Origin: Bradyrhizobium guangxiense
GTDB taxonomy: Bacteria; Pseudomonadota; Alphaproteobacteria; Rhizobiales; Xanthobacteraceae
DNA length: 64,000 bases
Assembly: GCF_004114915.1 (NCBI RefSeq)
Contig: NZ_CP022219.1
Coordinates: 5,548,501 to 5,612,500, forward strand
Reading direction: 5' to 3'
Of this stretch, positions 43,126-53,523 are shown piece by piece. Numbering within the stretch: the stretch's first letter is position 1; every line of letters starts with the position of its first letter. The position numbers and the translations under genes were made by a program. Under the pieces are notes generated by a model, which ran no database searches, was not told the DNA's origin, and saw only the letters and a list, made by a program, of their open reading frames with translations.

Positions 43126-43884
43126 TCACGCCGCTTCGTTCTGATACTGCGCGTAGCCCGTCGCCTCCAATTCGAGCGCGAGCTCCTTGCCGCCGGTCTT
43201 GACGATGCGGCCCGCCGACAGCACATGAACGACATCGGGCACGATGTAGTCGAGCAGTCTCTGGTAGTGGGTGATCACGATCATGCCGCGATCGGTGGCG
43301 CGCAGGCGATTGACGCCGTCAGCGACGATGCGCAGCGCGTCGATGTCGAGGCCCGAATCGGTCTCGTCGAGTACACATAGCTTCGGCTCCAGAAGCGCCA
43401 TCTGCAGCGTCTCGTTGCGCTTCTTCTCGCCGCCGGAGAAGCCGACATTGAGCGGACGCTTCAGCATCTCCGGATCGATGTTGAGCTGCTTGGCAAGCTC
43501 GCGCACCCGTTTCAGCACGTCGGGCGACGACAGCTCCTCCTCGCCCCGCTTCTTGCGCTGGGCATTGAGGGCCGTGCGCAGGAATGTCAGCGTGGCGACA
43601 CCGGGGATTTCGAGCGGGTATTGAAAGGCGAGGAACAGCCCCTTGGCGGCACGTTCGTCGGGGTCCATGGCAAGCAGGTCTTCACCATTGAAGAACACTT
43701 CACCGCCGGTGATCTCGTAGCCGGGCTTGCCTGACAGCACATAGGACAGCGTCGACTTGCCGGCGCCGTTCGGGCCCATGATCGCGTGGATCTCGCCCTT
43801 GTTCACGGTGAGGTCGAGCCCGTTCAAAATCTGACGACCGTCGATCTCGGCCTTCAGTCCGCGAATCTCCAGGAGCGCCGTCAT
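43126..43884 (-). CDS. sufC: SufC, ATPase of the SufBC2D complex
   Basis: A 252-residue ABC ATPase. Walker A GPNGAGKST, SufC-specific GFSGGEKKRNETLQMALLEP signature, and Walker B LCVLDETDSGLDIDAL. It drives conformational changes of SufB/SufD during cluster assembly. The start is the ATG at 43884; a GTG one codon earlier is possible. It lies 34 bp after sufB. Confidence 0.96.
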   Translation of the reverse strand: MTALLEIRGLKAEIDGRQILNGLDLTVNKGEIHAIMGPNGAGKSTLSYVLSGKPGYEITGGEVFFNGEDLLAMDPDERAAKGLFLAFQYPLEIPGVATLTFLRTALNAQRKKRGEEELSSPDVLKRVRELAKQLNIDPEMLKRPLNVGFSGGEKKRNETLQMALLEPKLCVLDETDSGLDIDALRIVADGVNRLRATDRGMIVITHYQRLLDYIVPDVVHVLSAGRIVKTGGKELALELEATGYAQYQNEAA

Positions 43885-43918
43885 CACACTTCTCCTTGCC
43901 TGCTGGGTCGGAAGATCG

Positions 43919-45414
43919 TCATCCGACGCTTCCTTCGAGCGAGATCGAGATCAGCTTCTGCGCTTCCACCGCGAACTCCATCGGCAGCTGCTGCAGCACG
44001 TCCTTGACGAAGCCGTTGACGACGAGGCCGACCGCCTCCTCCTGACTGAGCCCGCGCTGGATGCAGTAGAACAGCACGTCCTCGGAGATCTTCGAGGTCG
44101 TCGCCTCGTGCTCGAACGTCGCCGAGGAGTTCTTGGCCTCGATGTACGGCACGGTGTGCGCACCGCATTTGTCGCCGATCAGCAGCGAGTCGCAGGCGGT
44201 GAAGTTGCGTGCGCCGGTGGCTTTCCGGTGCGCGGTGACGAGGCCGCGATAGGTGTTCTGCGACCTGCCGGCGGCGATGCCCTTGGAGATGATGCGGCTC
44301 GACGTGTTCTTGCCGAGATGGATCATCTTGGTGCCGCTATCGACCTGCTGAAAGCCGTTCGAGATCGCGATCGAGTAGAACTCGCCGCGGGAATTGTCGC
44401 CGCGCAGGATGCAGCTCGGATATTTCCAGGTGATGGCCGAGCCCGTCTCCACCTGGGTCCAGGAGATCTTGGAGTTGGCGCCGCGGCAGTCGCCACGCTT
44501 GGTGACGAATTGTAGATGCCGCCCTTGCCTTCCGAATTGCCGGGATACCAGTTCTGCACCGTCGAATATTTGATCTCGGCATCGTCGAGCGCGACCAGCT
44601 CGACCACGGCCGCGTGCAGCTGGTTCTCGTCGCGCTGCGGCGCGGTGCAGCCTTCGAGATAGGAGACGTAGGCGCCCTTGTCGGCGATGATCAGCGTGCG
44701 CTCGAATTGGCCGGTGTTGCGCTCGTTGATGCGGAAATAGGTCGACAGCTCCATCGGGCAGCGCACGCCCGGCGGCACGTAGACGAACGAGCCGTCGGAG
44801 AACACCGCCGAATTCAGCGTCGCATAGAAATTGTCCGAGGTCGGGACCACCGAGCCCAGATATTTCTGCACCAATTCAGGGTGCTCGCGGATCGCCTCGG
44901 AGATCGGCATGAAGATCACGCCGGCCTTCTTCAGTTCGGCCTTGAACGTGGTTGCAACCGAGACCGAGTCGAACACCGCATCGACCGCGATCTTGCGGCG
45001 GGCGGGATCTTCCTCACCCACCTTCGGCTCGACGCCTTCGAGCATGGCGACTTCCCGCAAGGGAATGCCGAGCTTCTCGTAGGTCTTCAGGATCTCGGGA
45101 TCGATCTCGTCGAGCGAGGAGACCGTTTTCTTCGGCTTCGGCGCCGCGTAGTAATAGAGATCCTGGAAGTCGATCTTGGGATAGTCGACGCGCGCCCAGG
45201 TCGGCTCCTGCATGGTCAGCCAGCGCCGATAGGCCTCGAGCCGCCACTGCAGCATCCAGGCGGGTTCGTTCTTCTTCTGCGAGATGAATTTTACGATCTC
45301 TTCCGACAGCCCCTTGGGGGCCTTCTCGGTGTCGATCAGGGTCTCAAACCCATAACGATACTGGTCGACGTCGATGCCGCGGACCCGTTCGATGGTCTCC
45401 TGAACCGCCGCCAT
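43919..45414 (-). pseudogene. sufB: SufB with a single-base frameshift
   Basis: SufB in two overlapping frames. Residues 1-300 ([80 protein letters not shown]) read in frame to EGKGGIYN. The remainder ([59 protein letters not shown]) continues one base out of phase. Inserting one A/T near 44508-44511, within the Asn-Phe codons, restores about 498 residues of normal SufB. All other residues look intact, which favours a sequencing error or very recent mutation. Loss of SufB would disable the Suf scaffold. Confidence 0.85.
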
Positions 45415-45466
45415 CTATCGCTCCGTCCGCAGGGGAGATTTCGCAACCCGCGTCATCGACTGTCCC

Positions 45467-45661
45467 TCAGGCCGGAATGCAGGTGTCAGGCACCGGGCAG
45501 ACGGCCGCGCATTGCGCCGTGTCGAAATGCCCTTCGCACTCGGTGCACTTCTTCGGATCAATCACGTACATGTCGCGCTTGAGGCTGATTGCGGCGTTCG
45601 GGCACTCGAACTCACACGCGCCGCATACCGTGCATTGCGAGGCGACGATCTTGTAGGACAT
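45467..45661 (-). CDS. 2[4Fe-4S] ferredoxin heading the suf operon
   Basis: A 64-residue bacterial ferredoxin with [12 protein letters not shown] and [18 protein letters not shown], close to the one after nifB and of the FdxN type. It is first in the ferredoxin-sufB-C-D-S-nifZ-like operon, 52 bp before sufB, behind a -24/-12-like element and two NifA sites. Probably an electron donor for nitrogenase or cofactor assembly. Confidence 0.92.
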   Translation of the reverse strand: MSYKIVASQCTVCGACEFECPNAAISLKRDMYVIDPKKCTECEGHFDTAQCAAVCPVPDTCIPA

Positions 45662-45705
45662 GTGTTCGACTCCTTGAGCAGGCGATGCCGTTGGACACCT
45701 TCCTT

Positions 45706-45720
45706 TCAAGCGTCGTGCCA
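45706..45720 (-). promoter_or_regulatory. Sigma-54 promoter of the ferredoxin-suf operon
   Basis: Minus-strand TGGCACGACGCTTGA: perfect -24 box, -12 ends TTGA rather than TTGC. It is 44 bp upstream of the ferredoxin start. Confidence 0.7.
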
Positions 45721-45766
45721 ACCGTGAAGCGTCGGAAATTCAACGACTATTTGCGCGGAGCCCGGT

Positions 45767-45782
45767 TGTCGTGGCCCCGACA
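45767..45782. promoter_or_regulatory. NifA activator site 1 of the ferredoxin-suf operon
   Basis: Exact TGTCGTGGCCCCGACA, 46 bp above the -24/-12 element. Confidence 0.8.
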
Positions 45783-45785
45783 GCA

Positions 45786-45801
45786 TGTCGCATCTGCGAC
45801 A
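45786..45801. promoter_or_regulatory. NifA activator site 2 of the ferredoxin-suf operon
   Basis: Exact TGTCGCATCTGCGACA, 3 bp from site 1 and 7 bp past the end of nifA. Confidence 0.82.
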
Positions 45802-45808
45802 GTCGCCG

Positions 45809-47548
<1,740 letters not shown>

Positions 47549-47749
47549 GACGGAATCTCCGTTCCCTGTTACATCCTCCCCGCGGTCTTCTTTGGAATTT
47601 GTCGTATTCTGATTCATGTCATGTCGGGAGTCGCGCTCAACTTGTCAGCATCGCTGCAAAAAGATTCCGTCGCACTTGCACGCTTTGTCATCCGTTTCGC
47701 GGAATTTACCGTCGGAAAGGGCGACAGGCACGAAAGAGGGATCACCACA

Positions 47750-47763
47750 TTGATCCAGCGCAA
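47750..47763. promoter_or_regulatory. Candidate FixK-like box in the fixR-nifA gap
   Basis: TTGATCCAGCGCAA fits the looser TTG(A/C)-N6-(T/G)CAA consensus. It lies about 200 bp upstream of nifA inside a 255-bp gap after fixR that otherwise holds nothing I can support. It is asymmetric and may be chance. Confidence 0.25.
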
Positions 47764-47803
47764 ATCGGCAAAGTTTCTTTGACGATAAGCGCTTGCCGCT
47801 CGA

Positions 47804-48643
47804 TCACACGTGCTGTCCTCCGTTGATTGGTACTTCAGCACCTGTGACGTAGCTGGCCGCATCCGAGCACAGGAAGAAGATCACCTTCGCCACCTCGTCG
47901 GGCGTTCCGACACGGTGCAGCGGGATGATCGGCGCAAGCTGGGCCTCGGTCTCCGGCGACAGGATATCGGTCTTGATCTCGCCGGGCGCAATCGCGTTGA
48001 CGCGAATTCCAAACGGCGCGTAGTCGTGCGCCATCTCGCGGGTGAGGCACGCGAGCGCGGCTTTCGACGTCGCATAGGCCGTGCCGGCAAACGGGTGCAC
48101 CCGTGAGCCCACGATCGAGGTGACGTTGACGATCGAACCGGCGGCTCGCTTCAACTCCTCCACAAGGCCCTGCGCGAACAGGACCGGCGCGAGCAGGTTG
48201 ACGTGGAATACGCTCATCCAGGTTTCCACCGGCGTCGTCAGCGAATTCAGCCGCGAGCCGTCGGCGGACTTGGGCGAGATGCCGGCATTGTTGATCAACG
48301 CATGCAGCGGTCCGCCGTCGAGCCGCTCCTTGATCTCGGCGACTGCGCGCGGCAGGGCGCGGTGGTCGCTCAATTCGACCTGCACATGATTGTCCGTCCC
48401 TGAATCCCACGGACATCGCTCACCATCGAAGGGCTGCCGGGAGCAGGTGATGATCCGCCAGCCGGCCTCGGAGAACAGTTTTCCCGTCGCATGGCCGATG
48501 CCGCGCGACGCGCCGGTCAGCACCAGCGTCTTCCGTTCGCCACCTTGCGCGCGCGATTTGTCGGCATGAAACGGGCACAAAGCGAGATCTGGCGCGGAGG
48601 CGCCACCCGGCGCAGCATCGCGATCCAGCAGATCGAGCGTCAC
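47804..48643 (-). CDS. fixR: FixR, short-chain dehydrogenase-like protein
   Basis: A 279-residue SDR-family protein: TGASRGIG cofactor loop near residue 43, NNAG (ALINNAGISP), catalytic Ser region NVTSIVGS, and YATSK (TAYATSKAAL). fixR precedes nifA in Bradyrhizobium as the fixR-nifA operon and is dispensable for fixation there. The order and strand match. The gap to nifA is longer (255 bp) than expected for tight coupling. The substrate is unknown. Confidence 0.92.
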   Translation of the reverse strand: MTLDLLDRDAAPGGASAPDLALCPFHADKSRAQGGERKTLVLTGASRGIGHATGKLFSEAGWRIITCSRQPFDGERCPWDSGTDNHVQVELSDHRALPRAVAEIKERLDGGPLHALINNAGISPKSADGSRLNSLTTPVETWMSVFHVNLLAPVLFAQGLVEELKRAAGSIVNVTSIVGSRVHPFAGTAYATSKAALACLTREMAHDYAPFGIRVNAIAPGEIKTDILSPETEAQLAPIIPLHRVGTPDEVAKVIFFLCSDAASYVTGAEVPINGGQHV

Positions 48644-48699
48644 GTCAGCTCCTCACTGCGTCCGATCGGACGCTCGACGAATACGACAGGATCAACTTT

Positions 48700-48714
48700 G
48701 CAGGATTTGGGCCA
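48700..48714 (-). promoter_or_regulatory. Sigma-54 promoter of fixR-nifA
   Basis: Minus-strand TGGCCCAAATCCTGC has GG-N10-GC but CTGC at -12. It lies 56 bp upstream of fixR; fixR-nifA of Bradyrhizobium is known to have a -24/-12 promoter overlapping a RegR-dependent one. Confidence 0.6.
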
Positions 48715-48745
48715 CGCCTCCATCGTCGCGGTTTTCCCCGCTTGA

Positions 48746-48761
48746 TGTCGGCTTTTCGACA
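48746..48761. promoter_or_regulatory. NifA activator site in the fixR upstream region
   Basis: Exact TGTCGGCTTTTCGACA. It is 31 bp from the fixR -24/-12 element, unusually close, and 108 bp from the divergent element at 48870, so it may serve mainly the divergent gene or NifA autoregulation. Confidence 0.7.
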
Positions 48762-48869
48762 CGATGAAAGGTTTGCAACACGCTCGCGTGTGCTTTCGGA
48801 CCAGATCGGCGCGCGACGGCTTTGTGAATGTTGATCGGCAGTTGAGCACTCTTTTTCAATCGTTCCAAA

Positions 48870-48884
48870 TGGCCCGGCTCTTGC
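48870..48884 (+). promoter_or_regulatory. Sigma-54 promoter of the EF2563-like gene
   Basis: TGGCCCGGCTCTTGC: TGG, correct spacing and TTGC; 60 bp upstream of the gene start. Confidence 0.7.
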
Positions 48885-48944
48885 TCTTCCTGGTCCGGGC
48901 CGGCTCGCGCCTTGCTGCACATTTCTCTGCAACCGTGGTTTCAA

Positions 48945-49781
48945 ATGTCCCAGCCGAACGACCAACGACTCTTTGCTGTTATCCTCGGCACCAACGAGAT
49001 CGCCTCCGCGACCGCCATCCAGCTCGTCCGCGCTGGATATTGTGTGGTGCTGTCGCACGATCCGGATCCCCCGGTGATCCGACGCAAGATGGCCTTTCAC
49101 GACGCACTCTACACCGACACCGCACAGCTCGAGGAGTTCGTGGCGGAACGGGTGGACGACGGCGTGCAGGTCTATCAGGCGCTGGGCCGGCCGCCGCAGA
49201 TCCTGGTAACCTGGCTCGGCCTGCTCGACCTGCCCCCGGTCCGCCACATCGCCCTGCTGATCGACGCCCGCCTGCAGAAGCGCCGCATCACACCCGACCT
49301 CAGACGGCTCGCCCGGTTGACGATCGGGCTCGGCCCCGGCTTCTCCTCGACCTCCAATTGCGACGTTGCGGTGGAGACCCGGCCCGGCAAGATCGGGCTC
49401 GTGACCGACACGCGCTGGACCGACGCTGCCGATGGTGTGGCGAGTTCGCTGGGCGAAGTCGGTGCAGAACGTTTCGTCTACTCGCAGTGCGCGGGACGCT
49501 GGCACACGCCGATCGAGATCGGCACCCGAGTCTACAGGGATCTGGTGCTCGGCCATCTGTCCGGCGTTCCGGTGCTTGCGCCGCGTGACGGTATTTTGCG
49601 AGGCATCGCCCGCGACGGCAGCGAGGTCCCTGCCGGCGTGAAGCTGCTGGAGGTCGATCCCCGCGGCCGCGATGCCCAATGGACGGGAACAGACCAGCGC
49701 GGACGCGCCATTGCCGATGCGATAGCCGCCGCCATCAGGCTCTACGCCGCTCGCCGCTCGACACACTGGAACCCGGCATGA
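48945..49781 (+). CDS. EF2563/YqeB-like molybdenum-hydroxylase-system protein
   Basis: A 278-residue protein that resembles the EF2563 (YqeB) family linked to selenium-dependent molybdenum hydroxylases: FAVILGTNEIASATAIQLVR, VLSHDPDPPVIRRKMAFHDA, LLIDARLQKRRITPDLRRLA, TIGLGPGFSSTSNCDVAVET, and the C-terminal GVPVLAPRDGILRGIARDGS. No Mo-hydroxylase genes are nearby. It is divergent from fixR with its own sigma-54 element, so it is probably a nif-regulon gene with a Mo- or cofactor-related role (inference). It overlaps the BFD gene by 4 bp. Confidence 0.78.
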   Translation: MSQPNDQRLFAVILGTNEIASATAIQLVRAGYCVVLSHDPDPPVIRRKMAFHDALYTDTAQLEEFVAERVDDGVQVYQALGRPPQILVTWLGLLDLPPVRHIALLIDARLQKRRITPDLRRLARLTIGLGPGFSSTSNCDVAVETRPGKIGLVTDTRWTDAADGVASSLGEVGAERFVYSQCAGRWHTPIEIGTRVYRDLVLGHLSGVPVLAPRDGILRGIARDGSEVPAGVKLLEVDPRGRDAQWTGTDQRGRAIADAIAAAIRLYAARRSTHWNPA

Positions 49782-49972
49782 TCGTCTGTTCCTGCAACGT
49801 CATCAGCGATCACGACATCAGAGGCGCCGTGTCGATCGACGACGAGCTTTGCTCGACGGCGCAGGTCTACGACTGCCTTGGCTGCACGGTCAGGTGCGGA
49901 CGATGCTCACAAGCGGTGAGGCGAATCCTCGAGGAGCAGCCGGCCCGCGATATTCGCGGGATTGGCGCGTAG
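49778..49972 (+). CDS. BFD-like [2Fe-2S] protein
   Basis: A 64-residue bacterioferritin-associated-ferredoxin-like protein: MIVCSCNVISDHDIRGAV and YDCLGCTVRCGRC hold the four expected Cys plus an extra one. The start at 49778 overlaps the EF2563-like stop (ATGA). BFD proteins reduce bacterioferritin to release iron, so an iron-supply role for Fe-S synthesis is plausible; a related domain forms the tail of NifE. Confidence 0.87.
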   Translation: MIVCSCNVISDHDIRGAVSIDDELCSTAQVYDCLGCTVRCGRCSQAVRRILEEQPARDIRGIGA

Positions 49973-50012
49973 CGGCGCTCATCGTGAAGATGGTCGCTGT
50001 CGACGGCGAGTG

Positions 50013-50876
50013 TTACGCGGGAAGTCCGCCGAACCAGGCACCGAAATAGCCGGCATAGAGCGCGGGCCGCTCGAGATTCATCGAATGACCGATGCCGGGC
50101 ACGATCACCAGCCGGCAGTCCGGCATCGCCTCGGTCATGGTGCGGAGATCGGAGGGCGCGATCCAGCCGTCCCATTCACCCCACAGCACGAGGTGCGGAT
50201 GCCGGATTTCGGGCATGCGGCGCTCGAGCTCGCGGCTCTCCTTTTCGCGGGTCAGGTTCACCGGCGTTCCGATCCAGATCCCCTCCGATACGCCGAAGGT
50301 CTGCTCGATGATCCGGTCGAACAGCGTCTCGATCTCTCCACGCCCCTCGCGAAAGCGCGGGATCATGTTCGGTGCCATGCTCTCGGGGACGAACAGCGAA
50401 GAAGCGGCCGTCGCCATCACGGACCGCGTCAGCTCTTTGCTCGCCATCATGGCCCTGAACAGGCCGATCTGGTCGGTATTGAAGGCCATGCCGAGCGGCG
50501 TCACGGGATCGAGCGCGAAGACACGGCCGAAGCGCTGCGGTTGCTCGAGCAGCATCCTGGCGGCGATGATACCGCCGGTGGAATGCGTCGCGAGATGGCA
50601 ATAGCCGATCTCGAGCGTATCGAGGGCCGCCAGCATGTCCTCGGCATGCTGCTGCATCGAGTAGTTGGAATAGTCCGCGGTCGGCCTCGGCCGGTCGCTA
50701 TCGCCGCAGCCGCGCCAATCGATTCCAACCACGCGCAGCCCGGTCGGAAACAGCGGCGCGGCAAGCTCGATCCAGTCCTTGCTGGCGAGATTGCCGTGGA
50801 TGAAGACGACGGTGACGTCGCCTCGTCCCCACTCGCGCCAGCCCAGCTGGACTTCGCCCGCCTGCACCCTCGGCAT
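50013..50876 (-). CDS. Alpha/beta hydrolase
   Basis: A 287-residue cytosolic alpha/beta hydrolase. It has an oxyanion HGN region (VVFIHGNLASKDW), DWRGCGDSDRP, the nucleophile elbow ATHSTGG (Ser), the acid in WGEWDGWI and His in VPGIGHSMN. The substrate is unknown. It is 8 bp downstream of the 835-residue double hydrolase gene and probably cotranscribed with it. No NifA-type signal precedes it. Confidence 0.85.
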   Translation of the reverse strand: MPRVQAGEVQLGWREWGRGDVTVVFIHGNLASKDWIELAAPLFPTGLRVVGIDWRGCGDSDRPRPTADYSNYSMQQHAEDMLAALDTLEIGYCHLATHSTGGIIAARMLLEQPQRFGRVFALDPVTPLGMAFNTDQIGLFRAMMASKELTRSVMATAASSLFVPESMAPNMIPRFREGRGEIETLFDRIIEQTFGVSEGIWIGTPVNLTREKESRELERRMPEIRHPHLVLWGEWDGWIAPSDLRTMTEAMPDCRLVIVPGIGHSMNLERPALYAGYFGAWFGGLPA

Positions 50877-50884
50877 TGCCGGGC

Positions 50885-53392
50885 CTATTTGTTGAGGCCG
50901 GCCGTCGGCGCCGCTCCGGGCGGCGTCGGCGCCACCGGCAAGGCCGAGACAACGGAGCCCTTGATCATGCGATCGGTGCCAAGCGGCGACGAGGTGTCGA
51001 CCGTCCCCTTGGTCACGAAGTCGACGACATCCGCGGCGTATTCCACCGGATTGTCGGTGTGGATGAAGTGCCCGGTCTCCGGATAGATCTTGAGCATCGG
51101 CCGGTTGCCGGCGTTGGTCATGCGCGTCATGAACGGCGTGATGACGTCGCGGCCGAGGTCCGTCAGCCCGTTGAACGCGGGCGTCGGAATGAACGGCTCC
51201 TTGTCGCCGAACGCCAGGAAGATCGGCGCCTTGATCTGGGTGACCCGCTCATAGAGATTCTTCGGGTCGTCCTGCTGGAGTTCGGCACCGATGGTATAGA
51301 TGTCGAAGATGAAGACGTTGCACCATTGCTCGAGCTCCTTCGGGTTGCCCTTGGTGAGCCCGACGCGCTGCTCGGTGTGGAAGCGGGCATATTCGCTGTC
51401 GCTGAAGAAGTAGCCGCTCTTGGCAGCCGACACCACGCCGGTGTCCGGGTCACGCTTCTTGAAATAGAAGAAGTCGCGGATGTTCTGCTCGCTGCGCGCC
51501 TTTTCCGCGGCGAGAATTTCGGTCTGATCCCAGACCTTCTTCCACTTGTCGAAGTCGCGGCCGAGCCCGTCGGCGAAGAGAGGCGCCTTCTTGTCCTTGG
51601 CGATGGTGATCTCGCGCGGATATTCCTCGAGGCCGGACGGCGCTTCCAAGGCGAGGCCCTGCACCGCATCGGGCCAGGTGAGTGCGTAGCCCACTACGAA
51701 CTGGCCACCGAGCGAGTGGCCGAGATAGTACGCCTTCTTGACGCCGAGCTGATTGACCACGAGGTCATAGATCACCTCTCGCATGTCCTGCATGGTGCGA
51801 GCCGGACTCTTGTCGACATTGCCGGGTCCCGACATGCCGTAGTGCGGCAGATCGGGCACGATCACGCGCAGGCCGCTGCGCAGCGCATACTGCATGATGT
51901 TGCCGTAATGGCCGCCGAACGCGCCCTTGCCGTGGATGATGACGAGCACCTTCGGATCCTTGTCGGTGCCGGCATACTCGTCCATGTAGCCGATCTCCCA
52001 GGAATTGCCGCTCTTGTCCTTGGCAGTGCCGAATTTGACCGGGTAGGGATAGGTCACATACGCTTTCCAGAACGACTTCTTGGGATCGATGGTCTGGGCG
52101 ACGTCGGGGACGCGATAGTTCTTGTCGACGAATTTCTGGGCACGATCTAGCGCCGCTACGTCATCCATGAAGGCGACGAACTTCGGATCGTTCTTGCGCT
52201 GGTTGATGATCGGGAACACGCCGTAATGCGCGACCGGGCTCTCCTGTGCGATGAGGTCAGCGCCGGGCACGCGATCAACGGCCTTCTGCGCCAGCTTGAA
52301 GTTCAGCCAGAGGTCGTTGGTGATGTGCATCACCAGCGTCCGGGCCTGAATGCGACCGAGATAGGGATTGACGTTGTGGGTCTCGCCGACCCGGTTGCGC
52401 CAGACGAGGTCGACCGCGTCGTAGAGCTTGGCGCGATTGGTGACGTTGAGGCCGGCCTTCTCGTTCGGCGGATCCCAATAGAAAATCTCGGGCTGCACAG
52501 CCGCCCAGTTCTGGGTCGTGCGGAAGGCGAAGTCATAGCCGGTCATGCCGAGGATCGACCAGCCGAAGGCCACGCCCGGCACCGGATGCTTCTCCTTGGG
52601 CAGCTTGTAATAATCGCCCTTGGTTGCCTGCCAGACCGGATCGCCCTGGATCGCGGCCGTCATCATCTGGAAGGTCCAGTTGCCGACGGGATCGTCGCCA
52701 TCCGATTGCGTCGTGCCGCCGATCGGCATCAGGGCGCTGACATATTCCGGATGCATCACGCCCCAGACATAAGTCTGCGTGCCGCCCATGGAGACGCCGG
52801 TTACCAGTGCAACGCGCGCCACCTTCAGCTCGTCGCGCAGCAAGCGGTAGTTCGCCTGCACCATGTCGTAGTAGCTGTATTGCGGAAACTTGATGCCGAG
52901 GCCGTCGGACGGCTTGCTCGCGCCCCACGTGCCGAGCGGATCGACCATGATGACATAGTAGCGGTCCGTGTCGATCGGCCGGCCCGGACCGATGATGGGC
53001 ACACCACCCGACAATGGCGCACCCTTGACCCACTGCTCGTACATATCGGTGGAATCGCCGGAATAGTAGGAGTTGATCACGATGGCATTTGTGATCTCGC
53101 CGGCCGCGTTGCGCCGGGCGTTGCCGACGGCGATGTAAGCGGTGCGCAGCTTGCCGGCGCCAAGCGATTCCAGCGTGACACCGCCCTCGCCGCCGTTCTC
53201 CCATTTGGAGGGTTCGGACAGGTCATACTTGCCGCCAAGGCGAAAGTTGGCGATCTCGTAGGTCTTCTTCAGCCCGTCATGCTGCACCTGTGACGAGCGG
53301 CGGGGGAAAGGCTGTGCGGTTGCGATCGCCGTGCCGAGCAGCAGCACGATCAGGCCCAACACGCAACGCTGCAACGCGTCTTGTCCGGTCAT
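50885..53392 (-). CDS. Secreted tandem alpha/beta hydrolase (MetX-like plus second hydrolase domain)
   Basis: An 835-residue protein with a signal peptide (hydrophobic core in LGLIVLLLGTAIATAQ, cleavage near residue 26). Residues 40-390 resemble homoserine O-acetyltransferase-type hydrolases, with nucleophile S201 in VTGVSMGGTQTY. Residues 445-800 form a second alpha/beta hydrolase with HGKGAFGG, S560 in LGHSLGGQFVVG and a likely His in YPETGHFIH. Two complete nucleophile elbows in one exported chain is unusual. The tail is Pro/Ala-rich. A perfect FixK-type box lies 58 bp upstream of its start, shared with the divergent hydrolase. Confidence 0.8.
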   Translation of the reverse strand: MTGQDALQRCVLGLIVLLLGTAIATAQPFPRRSSQVQHDGLKKTYEIANFRLGGKYDLSEPSKWENGGEGGVTLESLGAGKLRTAYIAVGNARRNAAGEITNAIVINSYYSGDSTDMYEQWVKGAPLSGGVPIIGPGRPIDTDRYYVIMVDPLGTWGASKPSDGLGIKFPQYSYYDMVQANYRLLRDELKVARVALVTGVSMGGTQTYVWGVMHPEYVSALMPIGGTTQSDGDDPVGNWTFQMMTAAIQGDPVWQATKGDYYKLPKEKHPVPGVAFGWSILGMTGYDFAFRTTQNWAAVQPEIFYWDPPNEKAGLNVTNRAKLYDAVDLVWRNRVGETHNVNPYLGRIQARTLVMHITNDLWLNFKLAQKAVDRVPGADLIAQESPVAHYGVFPIINQRKNDPKFVAFMDDVAALDRAQKFVDKNYRVPDVAQTIDPKKSFWKAYVTYPYPVKFGTAKDKSGNSWEIGYMDEYAGTDKDPKVLVIIHGKGAFGGHYGNIMQYALRSGLRVIVPDLPHYGMSGPGNVDKSPARTMQDMREVIYDLVVNQLGVKKAYYLGHSLGGQFVVGYALTWPDAVQGLALEAPSGLEEYPREITIAKDKKAPLFADGLGRDFDKWKKVWDQTEILAAEKARSEQNIRDFFYFKKRDPDTGVVSAAKSGYFFSDSEYARFHTEQRVGLTKGNPKELEQWCNVFIFDIYTIGAELQQDDPKNLYERVTQIKAPIFLAFGDKEPFIPTPAFNGLTDLGRDVITPFMTRMTNAGNRPMLKIYPETGHFIHTDNPVEYAADVVDFVTKGTVDTSSPLGTDRMIKGSVVSALPVAPTPPGAAPTAGLNK

Positions 53393-53450
53393 GATGCGGT
53401 CCTCCCTGGAAGATTTTCCCGAAACGCTAGGCAGCGCGGCCAGGGGAGGT

Positions 53451-53464
53451 TTGATCTAACTCAA
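53451..53464. promoter_or_regulatory. FixK2-type box between divergent hydrolase genes
   Basis: TTGATCTAACTCAA is a perfect TTGA-N6-TCAA half-palindrome in the 131-bp divergent gap. It can serve the 53524 gene (60 bp away) or the 50885-53392 gene (58 bp away). Confidence 0.7.
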
Positions 53465-53523
53465 TGGAATCTGCTCGGGCGGATCGAGGATCGCGGGCAT
53501 CAGACCACCGGTAATATCCCGCG

